DNA of 64,000 nt from Oceanirhabdus seepicola (lineage in GTDB: Bacteria; Bacillota; Clostridia; Clostridiales; Clostridiaceae): assembly GCF_023684385.1 (NCBI RefSeq), contig NZ_JAGSOJ010000001.1, positions 1,015,146-1,079,145 on the forward strand. The letters run 5' to 3'. Shown in pieces: positions 1 to 8,082 of this stretch (the stretch's first letter is position 1; the number at the start of each line of letters is the position of its first letter). A program made the position numbers and the translations under genes. The notes beneath the pieces are model-generated. The model was not told where the DNA came from. It saw only the letters and a list, made by a program, of their open reading frames with translations, and searched no databases.

Positions 1-633
1 TAATATATTTGGAAGTATATGTTTTAATATTACTTCATAATTATTCATTCCCAATGCTCTAGAAGCTTCAATAAACTCTCGCTCTTTCAGAGCCAAAACT
101 TCTGCTCTTACAATTCTGGCTATGCTTGTCCAAGACAACATGGCTATAATAATAATTAAATTCCATACACTTGGACCTATAACAGCTGCTATTGTAACTG
201 CAATCATAAAGAAAGGAAAACACATTATTACATCAACTATTCTCATAATAACGCTATCTACTATTCCACCATAATAGCCTGCTAAAGCCCCCAATACTGT
301 GCCTATAAAAACCTGTATTAATGTAGCAAAAATTCCTACTCCTAAGGAAACTCTTCCTCCATAAATAAGTCTTGTGAATACATCTCTTCCTATTTCATCA
401 GTTCCTAAAATATGTTCAGCACTTGGCTCAACACTAATGTTATATAAATCAATATCATCTATTTTATAGCTACTTAATAATGGAGCAAAAACTGCAAATA
501 AAACTAATAATGTCAATACCACTGCTCCCACAATAGCTAATTTATTTTTTTTAAACTTTATAAATGCCATTTTACCCATAGATAAAGATCTATTCTCTTG
601 ATCATTTGTACATATATTACTGCTCAAAGTCAT
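1..633 (-). CDS. Oligopeptide/dipeptide (or nickel) ABC transporter permease, DppC/OppC type, 3' end outside window
   Basis: Inner permease subunit of a peptide or nickel ABC importer. The start ATG at 633 follows a good AAGGAGAG site, and the frame stays open to the window edge. Translation gives a cytoplasmic N-terminus, a first membrane segment at about residues 33-52, then the hallmark LGTDEIGRDVFTRLIYGGR of the DppC/OppC family, further membrane segments, and an EAA loop (EASRALGMNNYEVILKHILP) that docks on the ATPase. It begins 21 bases after the stop of the DppB-type gene, so the two permeases are co-transcribed and probably form the heterodimeric channel. The ATPases expected next lie outside the window. 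Substrate cannot be told from the permease. Family call is firm. Confidence 0.93.
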   Translation of the reverse strand, partial: MTLSSNICTNDQENRSLSMGKMAFIKFKKNKLAIVGAVVLTLLVLFAVFAPLLSSYKIDDIDLYNISVEPSAEHILGTDEIGRDVFTRLIYGGRVSLGVGIFATLIQVFIGTVLGALAGYYGGIVDSVIMRIVDVIMCFPFFMIAVTIAAVIGPSVWNLIIIIAMLSWTSIARIVRAEVLALKEREFIEASRALGMNNYEVILKHILPNIL

Positions 634-654
634 TTCTCTCCTTTATATCTTTCT

Positions 655-1617
655 CTATTTATATGTAATTCTAGGATCTACTACTGCATATAAAATATCT
701 GCCAGTAGATTAGATAATAATATTATCACTGCTATTATCATCAAAAGGCCCATTAAAAGTGGATAATCTCTATGTAATAGTGCTTCATAATTCAACCTTC
801 CTATACCAGGCCAAACAAATATCGTTTCAGTAAGTAAAGCCCCTGAAAATAAAAATGGAATCTGCATACACAGTATTGTTATTAAAGGAATTAATGCATT
901 TCTAAACCCATGCTTCCAGATTGACTTGCTTAAAGTTAACCCTTTTCCTCTGGCAGTTCTCATATAATCTTTATTTAATACCTCTAGCATAGATGCCCTA
1001 GTATATCTCATAAAAGAAGCCATCTGTAAAAATGCAAGAACCATCCCTGGAAGTATAATATGTTTTCCAATATCTATAATCTTTTCTAATCCTGTATAGT
1101 GCTCACCTATGGTTTGCATTCCCGAAACAGGAAAGATTTTAATATCAAAAGCTAACCATTTTATAAGAAGTAATCCAAAGAAAAATGCTGGAATAGATAT
1201 TCCTATAAGAGAAATTATAGTCACTATATAATCAAATATTGAATTTTTCTTAGCCGCTGAAATCACCCCTGAAGGTACAGCTATCAACATACTTACAAGT
1301 AATGCAAATGAAGATAATAAAATTGTGTTCCCCATTCTAGAATTAATAACATCTAACACAGGCGCTCCATAATAAATTGAGTATCCTAAATCACCCTTAA
1401 GAGCTCTAGTAATCCATTTTATATACTTAACATGAATAGGATCATAATATCCTACCTTCATAAGCATTTCTTCTAATACCTCTTTAGGCACTGAAGGATC
1501 AATCATTGTTGAATAAGGATTTCCAGGCTGCATATGTACAAGTGAAAATATTATAAGTGAAACTCCAAAAAGAACTCCAATAGTAATTAATAATCTTCTA
1601 ACAATAAACTTAAACAT
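655..1617 (-). CDS. Peptide/nickel-type ABC transporter permease, DppB/OppB type
   Basis: First permease of the importer. About 320 residues, the normal family length, with an N-terminal membrane segment at 8-28, a periplasm-facing stretch with the family signature MQPGNPY near residue 30 and YDPIHVKYIKWITRALKGDL near 58-77, then five more membrane segments. The EAA loop appears as YMRTARGKGLTLSKSIWKHG near residue 220. Two ATG codons are adjacent at 1620 and 1617; the GAGGTG ribosome site is better spaced for 1617. It lies downstream of the binding-protein gene, separated by a hairpin that probably lowers permease expression relative to the binding protein. Confidence 0.93.
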   Translation of the reverse strand: MFKFIVRRLLITIGVLFGVSLIIFSLVHMQPGNPYSTMIDPSVPKEVLEEMLMKVGYYDPIHVKYIKWITRALKGDLGYSIYYGAPVLDVINSRMGNTILLSSFALLVSMLIAVPSGVISAAKKNSIFDYIVTIISLIGISIPAFFFGLLLIKWLAFDIKIFPVSGMQTIGEHYTGLEKIIDIGKHIILPGMVLAFLQMASFMRYTRASMLEVLNKDYMRTARGKGLTLSKSIWKHGFRNALIPLITILCMQIPFLFSGALLTETIFVWPGIGRLNYEALLHRDYPLLMGLLMIIAVIILLSNLLADILYAVVDPRITYK

Positions 1618-1661
1618 CATTTCACCTCGTAAATTTCATAAAAACTTCATTCATACACTGA

Positions 1662-1691
1662 AAAAAGGTGATACTAATATCACCTTTTTAT
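1662..1691 (-). terminator. Intercistronic hairpin between binding-protein and permease genes
   Basis: Perfect 12-bp stem (AAAAAGGTGATA with its complement) and a 4-base loop, followed on the minus strand by a T run. It starts 3 bases after the binding-protein stop. Because the permeases follow on the same strand with little room for a promoter, it probably acts as a leaky terminator or mRNA-stabilising structure. Confidence 0.75.
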
Positions 1692-1693
1692 TA

Positions 1694-3409
1694 TTATTCT
1701 TCTATATACCAATTTTCTACGTCTAAAAAATTTCCAAAAGTAACTGGGTTAAAATTCTTTAAATTAGGGTTATATGCTTTTACGATATTTTGGCAGTATA
1801 GATATACCCATGGAAGCTCTTTATTCATCAGTAGTCCAAATTGTTCATAAATCTCTTTACGCTCATTCATGTCTAATGTAGAAAGTCCATTTTCCATCAA
1901 TTTATCAGCTTCTTCATTTCTAAATGCTGATATATTCCATCCATAATCTCCTTTTTCGTCTGAAGCAGCAGTTGAATGCCAGTATGGTTTAGGGTCTGGG
2001 TCAGAACCTAAATTATTACCCATTAGATATAAATCAAATTCATGATTTCCAACTACCTGATCCATTAAAGTACCAAATTCAAGACTTTCAAGCTCGACCT
2101 CTACTCCAATATCCTTTAAGCTTTTCTGAATAATAGGTGCACTCAACTCTCTTGTTTTGTTTCCTGTTGGATATTTTAATACAACTTTAAAATCTTCATT
2201 GTTAGCATTTTCAACAATTCCGTCTCCATCTCTATCTTCCCAACCTGCTTCTTCAAGCAATTCTTTAGCTTTATCAACACTAAAATCATAAGAATTTAAT
2301 AACTTTTTATCTGGATAAGCCCAGCCTGATGGTAATATAGGTGTATTCACCGCACTTCCATTACCTTCTAATAATTTATCTACCATTAATCTTCTATCAA
2401 TTGCATACATAAATGCTTGTCTAACATTGTTATCCTTAAACATATCTTTTCTTAAATTGAAGCCCATGTACTGAAACATACTGTTTGGATAAGCAATAAC
2501 TTTTAAATTCTCTTTTTCAAGATTATCAATATCTCTTTTCTTCATTGTAGATATATCAGCAATATCTATAGTGCCATTCATTAATTCTGCCTGTGCTGTC
2601 TCTTGATTACTTACTTTGAAAATAAACTTTTTAGTTTTAGCTTTTTCTCCATAATAATCATCAAAGCTTTCTAGTTCAGCATATTGGCCTGCTTCAAAAG
2701 CAATAAGTTTGTATGGTCCTGAACCAACAGGATTATTTAATAATTCTTTATTCTCTTTCCACTCTGCCACAGGTACCTTTTCCCAAACATGTTTTGCAAT
2801 TACACCCATTGTACCAATATTATTAAGCGCTGGAGAATATACTTCTTCAAATTCAATCTTTATAGTGTTCTCATCTATTACCTGTATACCCTCTATTTTA
2901 TCACTTGTTCCTTCATGATAAGCTTTGGCACCTTTTATCTTTTCAACATCTCCATATCTTGAACCTGCATAGTCTTTATGTGTAATACTTGTAAATGTAA
3001 AAGCAACATCATCTGCTGTTACTTTCTCTCCATCATGCCATTTAGCATCTTTTCTTAATTTAAATGTTATTGATAAATTATCATCAGAAACTTCATATTC
3101 TTCTGCTAGGTCTGATACTAGGTTTAAATTTTTATCAAACTTAAGTAATGATGAATATGTAAGTGCAATTACAGCATCATCATATGTAGTATCAGTAAGA
3201 ATTGGACTGAATACGCCTGTTGGAGAACTCCATAGCGCATATATAATTTTATCTTTAATTTTTTTATCTTGATCTTCTTTTTGTGAAACTTGAGCTTTTC
3301 CTTTGTTATTAGTTTTAGCTTTATCACCATTACTTCCGCATCCTGCTAAAAAAATAGAAGGAATCATTAACATTGTTAATCCAAGTGTTATTAATCTTTT
3401 TCTGATCAT
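1694..3409 (-). CDS. Peptide/nickel-type ABC transporter substrate-binding lipoprotein (SBP family 5)
   Basis: Extracellular solute receptor that delivers peptides (or nickel, heme or similar ligands) to the permeases. It carries a lipoprotein signal with lipobox LAGC near residues 20-23, then a charged linker rich in Lys and Asn. The SBP_bac_5 core follows: LRKDAKWHDGEKVTADDVAFTF near 120, a VRQAFMYAIDR motif near 335, and the C-terminal lobe. An ATG at 3418 lies only one base after AGAGG; the ATG at 3409 has good spacing and opens with MIRKRL, a proper signal peptide start, so I chose it. The gene heads an importer operon. Ligand unknown. Confidence 0.93.
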   Translation of the reverse strand: MIRKRLITLGLTMLMIPSIFLAGCGSNGDKAKTNNKGKAQVSQKEDQDKKIKDKIIYALWSSPTGVFSPILTDTTYDDAVIALTYSSLLKFDKNLNLVSDLAEEYEVSDDNLSITFKLRKDAKWHDGEKVTADDVAFTFTSITHKDYAGSRYGDVEKIKGAKAYHEGTSDKIEGIQVIDENTIKIEFEEVYSPALNNIGTMGVIAKHVWEKVPVAEWKENKELLNNPVGSGPYKLIAFEAGQYAELESFDDYYGEKAKTKKFIFKVSNQETAQAELMNGTIDIADISTMKKRDIDNLEKENLKVIAYPNSMFQYMGFNLRKDMFKDNNVRQAFMYAIDRRLMVDKLLEGNGSAVNTPILPSGWAYPDKKLLNSYDFSVDKAKELLEEAGWEDRDGDGIVENANNEDFKVVLKYPTGNKTRELSAPIIQKSLKDIGVEVELESLEFGTLMDQVVGNHEFDLYLMGNNLGSDPDPKPYWHSTAASDEKGDYGWNISAFRNEEADKLMENGLSTLDMNERKEIYEQFGLLMNKELPWVYLYCQNIVKAYNPNLKNFNPVTFGNFLDVENWYIEE

Positions 3410-3584
3410 AACATACACCTCTTCTTCTCATATTTTAGTTAATTTAAAAAAATATTTTTTTATATGTATATTTTATATTTGATAAGCAACATCGCTAATA
3501 TTACTTAATTTTTCATGTACTGTCAATTTATATTATATTTTTCTATAGAAGATGATTCATGTATAGTATTTTTGAATAAACAAA

Positions 3585-3622
3585 AGAACTTTATGTGCCA
3601 CTTAATTGACACATAAAGTTCT
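3585..3622 (-). terminator. Terminator of the HIT gene
   Basis: Inverted repeat with 13-bp arms (AGAACTTTATGTG and its complement) around a 12-base loop. On the minus strand it is followed by TTTTGTTT. It sits 37 bases beyond the stop of the HIT-family gene. Confidence 0.8.
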
Positions 3623-3658
3623 AATTCACCTTAGCTCCAGTAAAAACTCTTATTTTCA

Positions 3659-4033
3659 TTATCCATCATAAGGAACAAGCTCATTCTTAAACTTTCTAAT
3701 TCCACCTCTTGGATTTTCAACATCGCCCATATATCTTGGGATCATATGCATATGTAAATGCATTATTGTCTGCCCACCCCATTCGCCTACATTAACACCA
3801 ACATTGTATCCATCAGGTGAAAATTCTTCATCAATTATCTCCTTCACATCATTCATCAGAGCATATAACCCCGTAATCTCCTCATGCGTAGCATCAAAAT
3901 AACTTTCAAAATGTCTCTTGGGAATGATAAGTGCATGTCCCTTATTCACTGGAAACTCATCATATATCGCAAACCCATATGTATTCTCTGCTATATATTT
4001 AGTTTTATCGTAATTACAAAATAAACAATCCAT
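3659..4033 (-). CDS. HIT family nucleotide hydrolase/transferase
   Basis: Small cytoplasmic histidine-triad protein, probably hydrolysing dinucleoside polyphosphates or nucleoside phosphoramidates. The signature HLHMH (H-x-H-x-H) followed by MIPR lies near residues 92-100, and the N-terminal half has the typical NKGHALIIPKRH stretch near 30-41. An N-terminal CxxC (DCLFC) is common in bacterial HIT proteins and may bind zinc. The 124-residue length is normal. The start has a GGAGGG site at good spacing. It has its own terminator and appears monocistronic. Substrate not determinable. Confidence 0.92.
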   Translation of the reverse strand: MDCLFCNYDKTKYIAENTYGFAIYDEFPVNKGHALIIPKRHFESYFDATHEEITGLYALMNDVKEIIDEEFSPDGYNVGVNVGEWGGQTIMHLHMHMIPRYMGDVENPRGGIRKFKNELVPYDG

Positions 4034-4212
4034 AGATTACCCTCCATATTTTGTGATAGATTCATTGAACTTGCCTTACTATTATCATATACATATTTTA
4101 CTATATTTAGGGATTGTATTCATCTTTTTTACTTAAAGTATAATAAAAATTAACATTTGACCACTTATTTGACCACTTTCATCATATACTTTCCCTAAGT
4201 AACATATTAATA

Positions 4213-4326
4213 AAAAAGTCGCGTTACACGCGATTCGCTAGGGAAACCTATGTTTCCCTTCGACGCAGCTATCGCTGCTGAGCACCCTTCTTAAGTCGGC
4301 AGGGGAAATACTTCCCCTACAACCCC
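4213..4326 (-). repeat. GC-rich array of four tight hairpins, ending in a T run on the minus strand
   Basis: In a 500-base gene-free stretch (4034-4536) four perfect stem-loops follow one another: 4301-4318 (AGGGGAA, 4-base loop), 4265-4278 (GCAGC, 4-base loop), 4240-4259 (AGGGAAAC, 4-base loop) and 4219-4233 (TCGCGT, 3-base loop). Read on the minus strand the last is followed by CTTTTTTATT, so the array ends like an RNA with a terminator. The G+C content stands out by eye from its surroundings. It could be a small structured RNA, a REP/MITE-like palindromic repeat, or a remnant of one. No coding potential was found. Confidence 0.5.
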
Positions 4327-4394
4327 TTCATTTTTTTATTCATAAGAAAATTGCACTGGTACAATTTTACACAAACATATAACCTATTGATATA

Positions 4395-4446
4395 AGCAAC
4401 ATTACACGTGATAATTTCTTAAAGAAATTTTCGATTTCCTTAAGAA
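4395..4446. repeat. Probable decayed copy of part of the hairpin array
   Basis: This stretch aligns by eye with the 4218-4262 half of the preceding array: ATTACACGTGAT matches GTTACACGCGAT, and an AAAGAAA...TTTC pair stands where AGGGAAAC...GTTTCCCT stands in the intact copy. GC pairs have drifted to AT. Two related copies side by side suggest a repeat family rather than a unique RNA gene. Confidence 0.35.
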
Positions 4447-4447
4447 T

Positions 4448-4482
4448 AAAAAACTAAAACACCAAGTACTAAGATGTTTTAG
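4448..4482 (-). terminator. Terminator of the Ham1-SIR2 gene
   Basis: Stem CTAAAACA/TGTTTTAG with a run of six T directly after it on the minus strand, 54 bases beyond the stop of the fusion gene. It indicates the gene is transcribed as a single unit. Confidence 0.75.
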
Positions 4483-4536
4483 CTATATTTAACCATATAC
4501 AAATGATTTCATATCTAATAACTTTTTTAATTATAA

Positions 4537-6024
4537 TTAAATATTACTTTTATACAAAAAAACTTTATTCAATAGTTCTTCTAAAAACTCATTTACCCCT
4601 TTGGCAGGATCATCCTCCTGTGATACTATGGGAATGATCCCTCTTCTATCTAATATATCTTCTTGAACAATGTTTGGTCTTGATAAAAATATATATGATT
4701 TTGGTCTTATTCCTTTTTCCCCTGCTTGCCTCCATAGCTTATCTAATTTATACAATATATATCTCATGTTAATATCACTTAAGCTATAGCCAATAAACAA
4801 AATTGATTTATTCAATATATCTGCTCTCAATTTTATATCAAGAGGACTCTCAAAATTCATCCTATTGAAAAAACTACTTTCAGTGAGTACTAACTGTGAA
4901 TCAGTATTGTAATCCCCATGAAATTTTATTATCTCTGTTGCTCCAGCTTCAATCTCAGTTAGATCTTTTACTTTAGCGATTTTAATGTACTTTCTGTCAT
5001 TGACCTGATATAATTTTTCCAAACTTTCATCATAGTTAGTTGTATATACTATAGGAAAATCTAATTTTAAGATATTCTTATGAATCTTAGATTCTTTAAT
5101 CTTATCCTCATCAACTTTCCATTTCTTTTTCATCCACTTTTTCATTTTATAGAGGTCTTTATCATATTGCTCGTAGAATTCTGCTAAATTGAGAAAATCA
5201 TCATAGTCCTCAAAGAGTTCTGGACAAATACCGCATCTCTGAGATAATTTCAACATAAGTTCTCCCCACTCAGGAAGTCCAACATTTTTAGATATTCCTG
5301 CTCCAACAAAAAGCATCACTTTATTTTTACTTATAAGTTCTCCTAAATCCTCTATTTCATCTTCATAGCTTATATTTTTCTCGAATTTCGTACCATTTTC
5401 CATAAGAAATGCATAAAATCTTTCAAGAGCTTTCACTCTCATAGATATGTTTTTCTTGTTATTCTTTAATTGTGCAAAGGTCTCCTTCTCTCCTTTTGGT
5501 ATAAAAATAACATCCCATTCAAAATCTGATGTCCCTCTGACTTCTTCAGATATGGTTCCCTGTACATCTCCTTCAAAATAACTAAAACTCTTACCATCAC
5601 AAAAACATATAATTGTCTTTGCAGTAGCCTCTTTATCCTTAAATAATTCCACAATCTTTTCCCCTTGTAGCTTTTCCCAGAATATCTGAGTAAGTCCCCC
5701 TGGATATCCCCCCAGCTCATGAAAAAATAATCCTGTATGTTCAACAATAAGAGGTCTTCCTACCTTTTTAAACGCTCTAAGTGCCTTATCTTTAACAATC
5801 TTCTTCATATCTTCACATTGAATTTCTTCGATCTGAAGATTATTTGAAACAATGTTAACTTTTATAAGTTCCTTATGTAACCTTTTCTCAATATCTTCTT
5901 CTGAAATATTTTGTTTCTTGAATCTATTACGCTTCTCTTTTTCCTCTTCTTCATATTTAACATTGAAAAAAGCTCTAACTTCTTTTATTTTTTTATCATT
6001 GGTTGAGATAAACCTAATATCCAT
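4537..6024 (-). CDS. Ham1/RdgB-like nucleoside triphosphate pyrophosphatase fused to a SIR2-like domain
   Basis: Two-domain cytoplasmic protein of 495 residues. The N-terminal half (about 1-210) resembles Ham1/ITPase enzymes that hydrolyse non-canonical purine NTPs: STNDKKIKEV at 7-16, VEHTGLFFHELGGYPGG at 94-110, DFEWDVIFIPKG at 167-178. A charged insertion of some 25 residues follows the first motif. The C-terminal half (about 230-495) is a SIR2-like NAD-binding domain: GAGIS at 241-245, TTNYD at 328-332, FHGD with the likely catalytic His at 369, GYSLSD at 412-417. SIR2 domains of this kind act as NAD-consuming effectors in several anti-phage systems. Here Ham1 could be sensor or second effector; that is inference. 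The start at 6024 (MDIRF) has GGGGGGAG at ideal spacing; an upstream ATG at 6048 would place that site inside the gene. It has its own terminator, with no partner gene. Confidence 0.88.
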   Translation of the reverse strand: MDIRFISTNDKKIKEVRAFFNVKYEEEEKEKRNRFKKQNISEEDIEKRLHKELIKVNIVSNNLQIEEIQCEDMKKIVKDKALRAFKKVGRPLIVEHTGLFFHELGGYPGGLTQIFWEKLQGEKIVELFKDKEATAKTIICFCDGKSFSYFEGDVQGTISEEVRGTSDFEWDVIFIPKGEKETFAQLKNNKKNISMRVKALERFYAFLMENGTKFEKNISYEDEIEDLGELISKNKVMLFVGAGISKNVGLPEWGELMLKLSQRCGICPELFEDYDDFLNLAEFYEQYDKDLYKMKKWMKKKWKVDEDKIKESKIHKNILKLDFPIVYTTNYDESLEKLYQVNDRKYIKIAKVKDLTEIEAGATEIIKFHGDYNTDSQLVLTESSFFNRMNFESPLDIKLRADILNKSILFIGYSLSDINMRYILYKLDKLWRQAGEKGIRPKSYIFLSRPNIVQEDILDRRGIIPIVSQEDDPAKGVNEFLEELLNKVFLYKSNI

Positions 6025-6106
6025 CTTATCTCCCCCCATTAATTTCATTTAAAAATTATTTCATGTATAATACAATTTATTTTAACAATTGCTTATTTAT
6101 GTACGA

Positions 6107-6140
6107 AAAAGAGACCCATCACTTTACTTGGATAAGTCTC
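6107..6140 (-). terminator. Probable terminator of the GyrI-like gene
   Basis: GAGAC/GTCTC stem with some further weak pairing, followed on the minus strand by TTTTTCG, 8 bases beyond the stop of the GyrI-like gene. The loop is long, so strength is uncertain. Confidence 0.5.
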
Positions 6141-6147
6141 ATATTAT

Positions 6148-6765
6148 CTATTTCTTAGCTATCGGTTGTCTTAATATAGTCTTTAGATTTTCAGGAGCAG
6201 CTTTTCTTGGATCACTTAAGTAAATTTCATGATGGTTTCCAACTTTAATATATCCATTTTCCTCAATAAAGTTATGTAGCTTTTCTATAGTAGGCATTTC
6301 TTCACTGTAAGGTCCTATGTGCATTATTTGTGCAACTAACCCCTCGTCCAAACTTTCAAATTTTATCTTATCAATTGAAGATAAATCCTTCTTTTTCTTG
6401 ACCTGATCCACAGCCTCGTCAATTAACTCTTTATCAACAAACTCAGGCTGCATTATTAATGAAGTCCATTTCCACTCTTCTTTTCTTTCTTGAGAAAAAA
6501 GTTCCATATTATCATGGTACCATAATCCCTGAAGTGGCATAACACCATAGTCTATACCCATACTACCTTTTTTAATCATGAACTTCACAGTATAAGACAA
6601 ACTAAATAATGCTTCTACGGCATCTTTGTATTCCTGTGCGGTATTCGGATTCCCCATTCCATCAATCTTCAAGTAATTTAATTTTGGAACATTTACTATT
6701 TGAACCTGTTTTGAAGACGCTTTGTATAATTCTTTAAACTCTTTCTTGAAATCAATTTTATCCAT
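6148..6765 (-). CDS. GyrI-like small-molecule-binding domain protein
   Basis: A 205-residue cytoplasmic protein of the stand-alone GyrI-like (SHS2/BRE-type effector-binding) class. Recognisable elements are VPKLNYLKIDGMGNP near 25-39, GVMPLQGLWY near 74-83, and a C-terminal MHIGPYSEEMPTIEKLHNFI followed by HHEIYLSDPRKAAPE, the second GyrI-like repeat with its conserved YLSDP. Such proteins bind hydrophobic cations or drugs; in regulators the same fold senses them. No DNA-binding part is present. Monocistronic, with a GGGGGA ribosome site. Ligand unknown; some relatives hydrolyse reactive small molecules. Confidence 0.85.
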   Translation of the reverse strand: MDKIDFKKEFKELYKASSKQVQIVNVPKLNYLKIDGMGNPNTAQEYKDAVEALFSLSYTVKFMIKKGSMGIDYGVMPLQGLWYHDNMELFSQERKEEWKWTSLIMQPEFVDKELIDEAVDQVKKKKDLSSIDKIKFESLDEGLVAQIMHIGPYSEEMPTIEKLHNFIEENGYIKVGNHHEIYLSDPRKAAPENLKTILRQPIAKK

Positions 6766-6993
6766 ACTTATTTCCCCCTACTTTCATATTTATCTATAGT
6801 TTACTCCATAAAATATGACTTCTATTTGTCATGTTTAAAAATATAAATATTATATATTAGTTTTTATGAGTTTTTAACCATTTATAAGCTGTTTATATAG
6901 TCAAATATGTATTATATAGAGATGAATTATTGAAAGTATGATAATCTTAATATACAATATATTCTACTCAATAAATTTAAGGGGGTACGCACT

Positions 6994-7989
6994 ATGAAAT
7001 CAGAATTAAAAAGTAAAGTAGATAACATGTTAGATGTTTTCATAAAAATATCAAAAGATTATAAGTGGGAAAACAACCTATCGCAACATTTTGCAGCTTT
7101 GACATATATACTAAAGAACAAAGAATTTGAAAAAGAGAAAATAGATGATATGAAAAAAGTAATAAAAGAAAATACAGGTGTTTTTTCAAGTTATAGAGGT
7201 AATACTATGTTCATTTTATCTATGTTATTGTGTAGTGAGTATGATAATCCAAATGAAAAATTCATAAAGATGATGGATTATGATAAAAAATTAAAGGCAG
7301 AAGGATTTAAGAATAATACTTACTTACCTATTGCTAATTATGCTTTATTGCTAACTTGCGAAGAAGATTTAATTGATTCTAGAATAAAAAAGGCTTATGA
7401 AATATATTGCGAAATGAAAAAAAATCATCCATGGTTAACTAGTGGTGATGACTATCCTTTATGTGTTTTGCTTGCAAACTCTGATAAACCTATAGATACA
7501 AATATTAAAAATATTGAAGATTGCTATAAGCTTTTAAACGAAGAAGGATTTTCTAAAGGAAATGGATTACAATTTTTATCTCATATATTATCTATTGGAG
7601 ATGAATACAATAGTGAAAAAGTTCAAAGATGCAAGAAAATCTTTGATAGCTTAAAAGAAAATAAACTAAGAATTTATTCTAGTTATTATGCAGCTCTTGG
7701 CCTTATAACCTTAATAAGTAAAGATAACAATGAGGTAATACAAGACTTAATTGATGTAGCTGAATATTTGAACGGATTAAAGAAGTATAAGTGGCTTGGA
7801 AAAGGAATGAATGTACTTATAGCTTCTGCTATTGTAAGTACAGAATATATAGAAGACAAAACAAATCAAAAAGATTTAATTGCTACAACTTTAGGTATAA
7901 CTGTGGAAGCTTTAATTGCAGCTCAAACAGCTGCAATGGTTGCAACTGCAGCCGCTTCAACAGCAGCAGTTAGTTCCGCAACAACATAA
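6994..7989 (+). CDS. DUF4003 family protein
   Basis: A 331-residue soluble protein that matches the DUF4003 pattern known from Bacillus and Clostridium: an N-terminal helical stretch, then YILKNKEFEKEKIDDMKKVIKENTGVFSSYRGNTMFILSMLL, a characteristic block near residues 38-75. The protein is helical throughout, with no signal peptide. The last 35 residues are very rich in Ala, Thr and Ser, a low-complexity tail. The start is preceded by AAGGGGGT. Function is unknown for the family. It stands alone and is followed by a strong hairpin. Confidence 0.8.
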   Translation: MKSELKSKVDNMLDVFIKISKDYKWENNLSQHFAALTYILKNKEFEKEKIDDMKKVIKENTGVFSSYRGNTMFILSMLLCSEYDNPNEKFIKMMDYDKKLKAEGFKNNTYLPIANYALLLTCEEDLIDSRIKKAYEIYCEMKKNHPWLTSGDDYPLCVLLANSDKPIDTNIKNIEDCYKLLNEEGFSKGNGLQFLSHILSIGDEYNSEKVQRCKKIFDSLKENKLRIYSSYYAALGLITLISKDNNEVIQDLIDVAEYLNGLKKYKWLGKGMNVLIASAIVSTEYIEDKTNQKDLIATTLGITVEALIAAQTAAMVATAAASTAAVSSATT

Positions 7990-8004
7990 GGGATTTTTTA
8001 TAAT

Positions 8005-8052
8005 AATGTGAACTAGATTTTCTGTTTTCAAGTTAACCTAGTTCACATTTTC
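8005..8052. terminator. Bidirectional terminator between DUF4003 and LRR genes
   Basis: AATGTGAACTAG at 8005-8016 pairs with CTAGTTCACATT at 8038-8049, followed by TTTCTATATATTTTTTT. It lies between convergent genes and can serve both. Confidence 0.8.
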
Positions 8053-8082
8053 TATATATTTTTTTGCTGTACACTACAATAT

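Noticed and set aside
7791-7973. Plus-strand frame inside the DUF4003 gene
   Set aside because: Low-complexity shadow of the Ala-rich tail in another frame.
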